A stretch of DNA of 64,000 nt from Pterobdella sp. o SKG-2022 (lineage: Eukaryota; Annelida; Clitellata; Hirudinida; Piscicolidae), in assembly GCA_964035795.1 (NCBI GenBank), contig OZ038320.1:1892184-1956183 (forward strand). The letters run 5' to 3'. The notes beneath the pieces were generated by a model that was not told where the DNA came from, ran no database searches, and saw only the letters and a program-made list of their open reading frames with translations. The position numbers and the translations under genes were made by a program. Below, piece by piece: positions 1-17,300 of the stretch (the first letter of the stretch is position 1; each line of letters begins with the position of its first letter).

Positions 1-632
1 ATATTTTTTTTTTTTTTTTTTTTCCCTTTTTTTATTTTTATAAACTAATTTTTATTTTTTTCATTTCTATCTTTCGAAATCCCCATAAGTTTATATTTTT
101 GTCACCATATTTTTGACATAGCTTTTTCTATATACATTTACATTCTTATAAGCTCGAACAAACGCGCTTTGTGTATATATGTACGTGCATATTTATATAT
201 GTTTGTGTGTTTGTGCATATATGTATGGGTACATATATTTATATTTGTGTGTGCTTTATAGAGAAGTGTACAAAAGCTTGGTTTTATAAGCATACATCCT
301 TGAGCGTTTCCTGTTATGAAAACTTGAGAAGTTTATCCGAGGTTTTGAGGTTGTATGTATGTTTCTATCAAATAGGATTTCAAGGTTTTTTTATAGTTCA
401 GTTTAAGCATGGTAGAGTTTGGTGAAAAAATATTTAGTTTCAATGTTGGATTGTGCGGTCAAATGAGATTTGGTATTTGAGAAATGATTTCTTGAGTTAA
501 AAGAAAATTTTTGATGGGTTTTTGTGGTATGGTATAAAATGTAGTTGACATGTAATTTAAATAAGAAACTATAACTCTAAAGAATATATATTTTTGAAAA
601 CACTACAAAAAGTTGTATTGAAATAGGCAACA
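1..632. other. upstream spacer of LRR gene
   Basis: AT-rich non-coding sequence beginning with a T-run (about positions 4-23). No supported exon or RNA. It contains the probable 5' UTR and promoter of the LRR gene. An open frame at 171-425 is compositionally biased and matches nothing I recognise. Confidence 0.5.
533..540 (+). promoter_or_regulatory. possible TATA box of LRR gene
   Basis: TATAAAAT lies 93 bp before the ATG at 633. The spacing suits a short 5' UTR. Background A+T is so high that this could be chance. Confidence 0.25.
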
Positions 633-3209
633 ATGTTGGTGAAAAGAATAATATTGGCAATGTTGATGTTGATGTTGAGAGAATGCTCAACTATAGAAGA
701 TTGTCCTTTTGGTTGTATATGCAATAATCACCACTCTTCTGTTGTTTGTAGTAATGGTGAGTTTTTCCAACTTCCTTTTGTACCAATTTCCACTAAAAAT
801 CTCAACATCAACAATAATAAAAATTTTCAAAGTTTAAAAATAAACTTAAATTTAAAAGCTTCTCAACATGAAACGAAAAGTTCAACTATGGCTCATACAG
901 ATGAAATAAATACTAATAAGAATAGCGATGTTAATGATAAATCTTATGGCAGTACCAATACAACATGGGTATTGGTCGAGTTAAGTCTTAAGAGAAACAG
1001 AATGAGCTCACAAGTATTATCAACCAATGATTTTCATCTTTTCCCTTATTTAAAAGTTTTACGTCTTGACTACAACAACATTTCATTTTTACCAAAAAAT
1101 CTTTTTAGAAACAACCACCATTTAGAGAAGTTATCTATCTCAAACAACCCCCTCCCCATCACAAACCCAAATTCTTTGGCTGCTCTTGACTCCATGAATA
1201 TTTTATCAAGTTTGAGGTTCTTAGACCTCAGTGCTACGTTGATAATTGCCAATAAATCTCTTCCAATGTTTTTCTCAACTTTCACCTCTCTATCAACCCT
1301 CCTTCTACAATCAACTAGATTGTTTTTTCTAAATTCAAATTTCACAAATCCTCTCAATGCTATTTCTTCACTTAAACGATTGGATTTTTCGCGTTCACTC
1401 ATTTTACAAGCGTCTATATCTGCATTTGTAAATCTTTCTCAAGTTGCAGAAATAGATTTTTCAGAGTCTACAATGTCATTAAATGTTTTTGAAACAATAA
1501 TTCAAAGTCTTAATCATTCTAATGTTGAAGTATTAAATCTCGATCATATTTTCAATGGTGAAAACAACTACCAAAAAAATTTCAATAACTACAGTAGTTC
1601 AAATTCCACCAACAACACCCCCAATAACTACAGCCATGGCAGTTTCCATATTTCTCACAACATCTTCCACAAATACAACGCCTCCCGCCTTATCGTTCTC
1701 AACATGGATGGCAACACGGTGGCATTTAGAGGGAGTAGAATCCCAGAGAGGATCTTCCAGCCTTTAAAGCATTTGACAGATTTGTATTTAGATCATTGTA
1801 ACCTTTTTTCCATTCCTCACAAAACATTCCAAAACCTTAACCGTCTAAGAAAAGTTTCTCTCAAAGGCAATTTTTTGAGCTGCAACCAAGGGTCTATTTG
1901 TGATTTTCTGAAGGGACCTACATTGAAGCACTTGAAATATCTGGACCTTTCCAACAACCTCATCTCCCAGGTTCGTTTCATGCATAAAACTTTTCCTAGC
2001 CTCGAGTTTTTGGACCTCAAACAAAACAATTTTATAAACATTGAGGTTCCAATGTTTAAATCTCTCAGAAACCTTTTACAATTAGATCTCTCCTACAATC
2101 TTCTTCTAGAAGACATCGCCAATAATGCTTTTGTACACCTCACTTTCCTTACTTCTCTAAACTTGGAAGGTTGCAAACATTTGGGAAGATTGAGACAGGG
2201 TGTGTTTCATGGTTTGAGCTCCTTAAGAGTATTGAACCTCAGAGAGTCTGGTCTTGTTCATATCCATCACGCTGCGTTCCACCATTTGTATCAGTTAGAA
2301 GAACTTTATTTGAGAAAAAATAGATTTGGAGAAATGAAAAACTCTATATCAAACCTCACAATGATGAAATCGTCAATCAAAACTCTCGATTTGGGTGAAA
2401 ACAACCTCAAAAGTTTACCATTAAAACTTTTATCGAATTCGTTCGAATTGCACACCTTATATTTCGACAACAATAGACTTGCAGATTGCCAACAACTCAA
2501 TGTTCTTTCATCCGTCCTGGAAACTTTAGACCTTTCGAACAATTTTTTGGTTTCTCCACACAGTTCATGTTTTCAAATACTCAAAAATCTCCGATGGTTG
2601 GACCTTTCTGACAATCCATTTTATTGTGATTGTCAACTTCACCATTTTGCATCATGGCTCTCTAGATTCAGCACGCACAATAACCACCTTTGCGCTGCTC
2701 CTGCCCCCCTTCTCAATATCAACATTTTCTCATTCAACCCGTCCAACTTTGACTGTCCAGAATTCAGAGAAGCCTTTTTAATTGTTTGTTTATCTCTTTG
2801 TGTTGCTACGTTGGCCTTTTTGGCTGGTGCATTTTGCTCTTTATACCTCAACAACAAAACCACCAAACAACAAGCCTTTCTCAACAAGGCTTGCAACAAC
2901 AACAACAAATACACACCACTCTACAACAACCATGCTTCGTTTGAATCTTTAGACGACAACTCAGACCCTCCTAACCTTCTCCTTTCTTCAAAACTAAAGC
3001 TCAACAGATCAAAAAACTCAAAAAGCAGAAGCTTTTTCAACAGACACCCAAAGAAACAATTAGGATTGATTGAGAATGAAAAGATGATGTCATCCGAACG
3101 GAAAGAAGGAGATTTGAAAGTGATCGATGGCAGCTGCTTGGCCCTCACCCTCCCCTCCATAGAGCCCCCGTTTGAAGGACAAATCCATGTAGAGGACTCG
3201 GTGCTATGA
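633..3209 (+). CDS. LRR single-pass transmembrane protein
   Basis: A single open exon of 858 aa. Seen: a hydrophobic signal sequence at residues 1-18, an N-terminal LRR cap with Cys near 24, 28, 30 and 39, then about 18 leucine-rich repeats (L-x-x-L-x-L-x-x-N-x-L type) interrupted near residues 305-345 by an Asn/Ser-rich insert, and a C-terminal cap beginning NPFYCDCQL. A membrane segment (about 713-739) precedes a basic, low-complexity cytoplasmic tail of about 119 residues. Several N-x-S/T sites fit an extracellular repeat domain. The tail ends DSVL, the pattern of a class I PDZ ligand. The layout resembles chaoptin, LRIG and Toll-type ectodomains, but there is no TIR, Ig or kinase domain, so I give no family name. 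Probable role: cell-surface recognition or adhesion. Intronless structure contrasts with the exon-rich neighbours and may reflect retroposition. The gene converges with CFAP210, about 600 bp apart. Confidence 0.93.
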   Translation: MLVKRIILAMLMLMLRECSTIEDCPFGCICNNHHSSVVCSNGEFFQLPFVPISTKNLNINNNKNFQSLKINLNLKASQHETKSSTMAHTDEINTNKNSDVNDKSYGSTNTTWVLVELSLKRNRMSSQVLSTNDFHLFPYLKVLRLDYNNISFLPKNLFRNNHHLEKLSISNNPLPITNPNSLAALDSMNILSSLRFLDLSATLIIANKSLPMFFSTFTSLSTLLLQSTRLFFLNSNFTNPLNAISSLKRLDFSRSLILQASISAFVNLSQVAEIDFSESTMSLNVFETIIQSLNHSNVEVLNLDHIFNGENNYQKNFNNYSSSNSTNNTPNNYSHGSFHISHNIFHKYNASRLIVLNMDGNTVAFRGSRIPERIFQPLKHLTDLYLDHCNLFSIPHKTFQNLNRLRKVSLKGNFLSCNQGSICDFLKGPTLKHLKYLDLSNNLISQVRFMHKTFPSLEFLDLKQNNFINIEVPMFKSLRNLLQLDLSYNLLLEDIANNAFVHLTFLTSLNLEGCKHLGRLRQGVFHGLSSLRVLNLRESGLVHIHHAAFHHLYQLEELYLRKNRFGEMKNSISNLTMMKSSIKTLDLGENNLKSLPLKLLSNSFELHTLYFDNNRLADCQQLNVLSSVLETLDLSNNFLVSPHSSCFQILKNLRWLDLSDNPFYCDCQLHHFASWLSRFSTHNNHLCAAPAPLLNINIFSFNPSNFDCPEFREAFLIVCLSLCVATLAFLAGAFCSLYLNNKTTKQQAFLNKACNNNNKYTPLYNNHASFESLDDNSDPPNLLLSSKLKLNRSKNSKSRSFFNRHPKKQLGLIENEKMMSSERKEGDLKVIDGSCLALTLPSIEPPFEGQIHVEDSVL

Positions 3210-3826
3210 TAACCCTAGTCATTATAGACCATATTTTTGTACTTCTTATTTATTCCCTTTAGATTATAGACTTTGAAACGTTTTCAATGTATTTATTTTT
3301 TGGAGTATAAAATTATATCTAAAAATAGAGTTTTTACCTAGTCAAATAAAACTGCACTAAACATCGTTACTTAACGTGAAATAATAGGCTCAAGTGTTCG
3401 ATATTTACATATATTTTCGCTAATCTTTTTATTCATCTCCTTTTTATACCAATCCATCACTCTACCTCGGCGCTTTCTTTTCACAATTCACTCATCCATC
3501 AATTCATATCGAAATGTTGGCAAAAAGTTCCAAATTTCATTATTCAAATGCCTCACAGCTCTTCAATTATTTTTGCGCATCGTTGCTCCCAAAATAATTT
3601 TTTTTAGATCATAAAAATTTTTTTATATTGGAAAAAAATCTTCTCATCTGAAGAATTCTCTAATGCAATTTTCCTACTTCAAATATGACTAATCCACTTA
3701 ACAGAACGAAAAACCATCAAAAATAATACAGCCCCCATCACATCAAGCACAGACATCTCCTCCCAAGCCATCACGCATCTCTCCACACATCCATTAAACA
3801 CCTTTCCCCACACATCATCACGCACA
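3210..3826. other. convergent 3' region (LRR / CFAP210)
   Basis: Non-coding. It carries the 3' UTR of the LRR gene from the left and, on the other strand, the 3' UTR of CFAP210. AATAAA at 3345-3350 (+) suits the LRR transcript; AATAAA on the minus strand at 3428-3433 suits CFAP210. If both are used the two transcripts lie tail to tail with almost no gap. Confidence 0.6.
3345..3350 (+). terminator. polyadenylation signal, LRR gene
   Basis: Canonical AATAAA 136 bp after the stop codon at 3207-3209. Confidence 0.5.
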
Positions 3827-12186
<8,360 letters not shown>

Positions 12187-12324
12187 AGTAAGAAATTTCA
12201 ATTTTTTGAGCTTTTATATTTTAAAATAAAACTCCAAGCATTGATTTATTTCAAGATTTTCAATTAATTTTTGTTAGAAGATAATATAAATATTTTGGGT
12301 TTCTACGAGAATTGTAATTTATTT

Positions 12325-12338
12325 GTTTCCATGGTAAT
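12325..12338 (-). promoter_or_regulatory. RFX X-box upstream of CFAP210
   Basis: On the minus strand the sequence reads ATTACCATGGAAAC. All 14 positions match the X-box consensus RYYRYYATRRNRAC bound by RFX factors (DAF-19 in nematodes). It lies 139 bp upstream of the CFAP210 ATG at 12186, the distance typical of ciliary genes. Function is inferred. Confidence 0.7.
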
Positions 12339-14258
12339 AAGGTAACTAATAAAAAACTCTAAATTTACTTTATGAGAATTTTTGATTTTTACTCACTATT
12401 TTTTTTTCTATAAAATTAGAAAAACAATTAAGTTTTTTCAAAAATACCGATTTTTATTGAAAAAATTTTTTTTGCAAAAAAATATTTTTAAAAAATTCAT
12501 TTACTAAATTTTTTAAAAAATATTGAATAAAATTTAATCGAAAATTATGTGCAGTTTTTTTCAAAACAAAAAATACTCAATAAGGCGCTTTGCTCGATTG
12601 CTATTTAGATTTTTGGTTGTTTATAACCTTTCTCTCGCCGTTATAGTCCTTTCGCGTGCCTCTCTCGGGTGCACGTTATTCGCTATTTGAGAATTTTATT
12701 TTTGTCGAATGATTATTTATATCCGCCCCAGTCTGAGTTCTGTTGATTGGACGTAAATGACGACAAAAATTTATTTTTCAAATGTTCAAATATTCTTATA
12801 TTCAAAAAGAAAACGTGAATGATTAGGCACATACCGCCCCAGGCTGATAAATGTTGATTGGTTGTGAATGACAAGTTTTCTAGTTTTCTTTTATGCAAAA
12901 AAGAACAATTTTTTTCATGTTTGTTTAAATAATATAATTCAATAAAAATGTCGCATGATTACCTACATACCGCCCCAGACTGACTTCTGCTGATTGGTTT
13001 TGTATGACGACAAATTGACTTGATATTTTAACAATGTTCGTTTGAAAACGTAAATTCGTATACTTTGGCGTAAGGCCGTTCTATTACTACATGTTAACGC
13101 CTAAATGAGAAAACTCATTCCACGTATTCTCGAAGTGAAGTTATTGCGTATTCTCATGTGCTTATTTGCACAACCCTCTAAATTGACTTATGGCGATTGA
13201 TTTTATGCGAAAAACAAACGGAAAGAAATAAAGTGCTTATATTTTTTATTGGTAAAAATCAGTTCCAAGTCTCAAGGTATTGTCAGCAAGAATCAGAAAT
13301 CAAAATACAAATTGATTAAAAACAGTTAGCTACCGTAGACTAATAGGATTAAATTTTGATTATCATGTTTCTAATACTCGAGGTGTTGGCTGGCCGAGCT
13401 AACTCAAGGGAATCAATATAGGATATACAAAATATTTACAAACAACATGCTGGAAAATGTATCAAATGGAATAGTACGGAATGGTAGGCAGTTGAATAGA
13501 GACTTTCATGAGGAGCTTTCATGTTGGTCCTGTGAGGTGGTTTGAAACTAAGTGTGACTAAGGAGTCTACAAACGTTAAAACAAACCGTCTACGGACTTG
13601 AGAATTCTAAAACTAAATGAATTCCAAAGAATCTAATGGTTAGGTTTTTATTTAATATTACAAAGTTTGCCCTGGTACGGCAACAATATCCTCAAAAACT
13701 TGAAAAAGCATTTGATTCTCCATTATTGTTTGTTAAATTTATATAATTATGTATGCATTTCTTAAAAACAAACAAAAGGCGGCACAATTAAATTAACGCC
13801 ATGCAACTAAATCAATTTACAAAACTGAAAATTAATAGTGAAACTAGAGAAACTCTTCATAAGAGAAATTTAGAGTTTATAAGCAGTAGTGCCTTATGAA
13901 CAAATCTAAGAATGAATTAAACAAAAAAATAATGAGAAATACGCAAAAGTTACTTTCAAAAGCAGTTGTTTCTTGGAAACTAGAGTTACTCCAATGCTAG
14001 CTTTGAAACTTTTTTGATCTTCTGTTGAAGTTTGGTTTAATGTCAAGCGTGTATTTATGAGGGGTAGGGCTTATATCAAGACAGAAAAATTTAAAAACGT
14101 GATGCCTATAAACATAGGATAAACACGAACATATATATAAGGCTTATATATAGCTGTCACTCTCCAAACTTATTGAATATAATCGTATGATGATTAATAC
14201 CAATGTTGTGAATATAATGTTATGAAGATAATTATCAATGATATTATGACGTACTAAC
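12339..14258. other. spacer between neurabin 3' end and CFAP210 promoter
   Basis: About 1.9 kb holding the CFAP210 promoter elements and presumably the unresolved last neurabin exon and its 3' UTR. A CpG-bearing stretch near 12586-12680 may be close to a transcription start. Two weak terminal-exon candidates for neurabin lie at about 14112-14078 and 14025-13950 on the minus strand; neither is convincing. Confidence 0.4.
12711..13011 (-). promoter_or_regulatory. three phased CCAAT / GC-box modules
   Basis: Three copies, near 12711-12764, 12821-12875 and 12957-13011, share GATTA, CCGCCCCAG, exactly 15 bp, then GATTGG and an ATGACRAC-like end. Read on the minus strand this is a CCAAT box (NF-Y) followed at fixed spacing by a GGGGCGG box (Sp1 type). 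Copies are about 110 and 136 bp apart and otherwise diverged. The orientation and place, 525-825 bp upstream of the CFAP210 ATG, suggest a distal part of that promoter. It could instead drive an unannotated transcript or be part of a repeat. Confidence 0.55.
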
Positions 14259-14332
14259 CGTTATCATCGTCGTCATCAACTTGGTTGACATCATAAGAAC
14301 AAGGTTCTGAGTCGTCTGATCTGCTACTTGCT
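14259..14332 (-). CDS. PPP1R9: neurabin exon 15: Ser/Asp-rich C-terminal segment
   Basis: Encodes [16 protein letters not shown] and then an Asp run. The acceptor follows a CA repeat and the donor is GTTAGT. It resembles the SSTDGEDS stretch after the coiled coil of human neurabin. Last exon I can support; it ends in phase 1. Confidence 0.7.
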
Positions 14333-17300
14333 CTGTGTGTGTGTATATAACTTCACATTAGTGATAAACCTACATGTATGTTAATGCAATTATCAGTGTA
14401 TATATTTATGTAAGTATTTATGAATGTATGCATGGGTTTTGTTATATGCAAGTAGAAGTTAAAGAAAAAGTATGTGTGAAAATATTATATTAAATAAATT
14501 CATCAAACAAAAAAATAACTATTCTTTGTTGAAAATAAAAAATAGAAAACTTCAAACTACCCCTTTATAAACATTTAAAAAAAAAATGTTTCAATCAATA
14601 TGCTTTCAAGCTTAGTTTATAACCATGTTATCACTTAAGCAAAACACACAGAAATATGAACAATGCTTCAAATACCTGTCGTTGGCTTGATCTGCACACT
14701 GTGGAGGAAAGTGTTATTATTTGTGCTTTATATTTTTTTAATTTATACAATAATCTTATAATTTAGCAACAACTTCGGTTATTTTTTTATTATATTATTA
14801 TTTAGTTATATTTTTATGATAAATAATAATAATATTCATATTAGATTATACTGCTGTAGGCGTCCCAGTAGCTGGGGTATACAGCAGTCGGCTAATGAAA
14901 GCCATTTTTAGTTGGGACAAAGTTTTCATAGAACTGCCAGCCCAAGCTAACGTCCAACTTGAAACTATCGGATTTCAAAAACTGCCGTTCCCACACTTGG
15001 GCAGTTTGCCTTGCCGTTGTCAATAAAGAATGATCCTCCGCCAAGCCAAATGACAACGATACCAGGATATCAGTTTGTCGATACCTGTTACCGAAGTCTA
15101 CTGTTATCCAGGTTATAACAGGAAAGCAGTCTCAAATTGAAGACGCTGTCTTCGGTGCAGTTTAAAGTCATTCCCAGGACCAAGATAAGTTTACTATAAT
15201 TATATTTTTTTTGTTATTATAAATGCACTGACCTTACGGATGACCTCCTTCATTTTATCGTCCATCCCTACCTGTTCGTGAATTTTAAAAAAGATTAAAA
15301 TCATAATAAACAGAAAATAATGTTTTTTATCAATAAAAAAAACAAATTTTTTTTATTAATAGAAATAAAATGTTTTTATTAATAATAAAATTTCAATTGT
15401 TATTTTTCATTACTTGTGAACGCAAAAGCTCATCGGTTTGTCTTTTTTGCTCAGCTCGACTGTTTAATTGTAATTAACATGATTATAACAAGAATATTAA
15501 CCACTATAAAAAATAATAAAAACACAGAATCATTAGTCATCAAAAACAAAACCAACTTACAGTTGTTCGGAGTGTTGAAGTTGTTGTCTGAGAGTGTTGC
15601 ACTGTTTGGTCAATGCCAAATTGGCCTCCTTCCATTTCTCAATGGCAACACTGTGATCCTTTTCCTTCGTCAATAACTCCTCCTATAAAGTGTGATGGTG
15701 GGCGGTGATTTGAAGTTCATGCTTTACATGGGATTGGTGGATTTTGAAAATCTAAGTTTTAATAATAAAAGAGTAATGACATAAAAATAATATTGCTATA
15801 TGGAGTTGGTATATTAACTCCATATAGCAATATTATTTTTATGTCATTAAAAGTGAATATAAATAATAAAAAAAATTATAGTGACAATATGAAAATAATG
15901 AAAAAAAAATTAGCAAAAAAACGATTGAAAGTAAAGCAAAAATAAAAAAAACAACAAAATAAAAATAAACCAACAAAGACCTTAAGGAGTAAAATTTGTT
16001 TTTCGAGTTGGTCCACCCTTTCCAGGGACACAGAGCCAATCTGGATGTCAATCACCATATAATCAATTTGATTTGTTGGAATCGATTATTTGTTTGCAAG
16101 TATGTGGGTGAAACAATAATGAGATAACCAATACAGAAAAAAAACTAAAAGTATAACTAAATCAACACTTCTACTTTTACTACTACTTCTACTACTACTA
16201 CTAACAGTAGTACTACTACTAATACTACTAACAGTAGTACTTCTACTAGTACTACAACTATAAATAATAATAATAATAAACCAATGATATCGATAACATG
16301 GATAATACCTTGGAGTTCAGTTTATTCCTCTCATCCTTCAACAGTGCCACCTGCTGCTGAGCCTGTTTTGTTGGGATGCTTCATGACAGGATGAAATTTA
16401 TAAACAATTGCTTTATCGTTTTAATATCAAGTTTTTTTTGGTCCTTGAAAAAAAATAATATCAAAACTCAATATCGATAAAAAAATCATACATATGACGA
16501 AAAAAAAATAAAAAACAACACTAATAATAAGTCACCTCAAGCAGCTGCATGTACACAGCATTGGTGTCAAGGTTTTCATTAAGTTCCTTTCCTCCTGACA
16601 TGCCCTCTCCAGGGAGACGTGGTGGTAGCTTGTCACGCTGTCATTGTTGTGGTATGGGTGGTAGCTTTGTAGTAATGGTAGTAGTTGTGTGGTGTTATGG
16701 GTATTAAATGTGGTTGGTAAATCTAATGGTTTCATGCTGTTTGTGATGAATATTAATGACATGCCCGAAACTCACATACACAAATACTATTCACATCCCA
16801 AACCCATGAAGACTACTCACATTCTTAACGTAAAAGAAATTTCACTCACATAATCATCATTAGAGAATGCAGATGACTCATAAGTGCCTTCATCATCGCC
16901 ATCCTGGTAATCATACTCGGACTCTTGTTGTTGTTTTTGTTGCATCAGTTGCTGTTGTTGTTGCTGCAACATTTCGTCTCTTCGCTTGTCCTGCTCTATG
17001 GACTGCTGTATCAGTCTGGCTACCTCGCTGTTCTGAGCGTCCTTCTCTCGTCCTATCACGAATCTGATTGGTTGGCAGTGTTTTTATCTATATATCTGTC
17101 TATCTAGGCATTTTTATCTCTATTGATTATCAATTAAAGGGTTAAAATTTATATATATATATCACCAAGCAACCCCCCCCCTCTTCTCCCCACTGACTTA
17201 ACGAGTCCAGAGGTGTTCCTGAGCATGGTGGCAGCATAGAGTTGAGTGACACCCACCAAACTACTGCCATCCACCTCGATAATCTGGTCGTTCACTTGGA

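Noticed and set aside
1070..1402. 110-codon minus-strand frame inside the LRR gene
   Set aside because: Antisense shadow of the LRR repeats; same for the other minus frames within 633-3209.
16144..16260. CRISPR-like array
   Set aside because: CTA/TAG trinucleotide microsatellite with chance palindromes; the genome is animal and there are no spacers.
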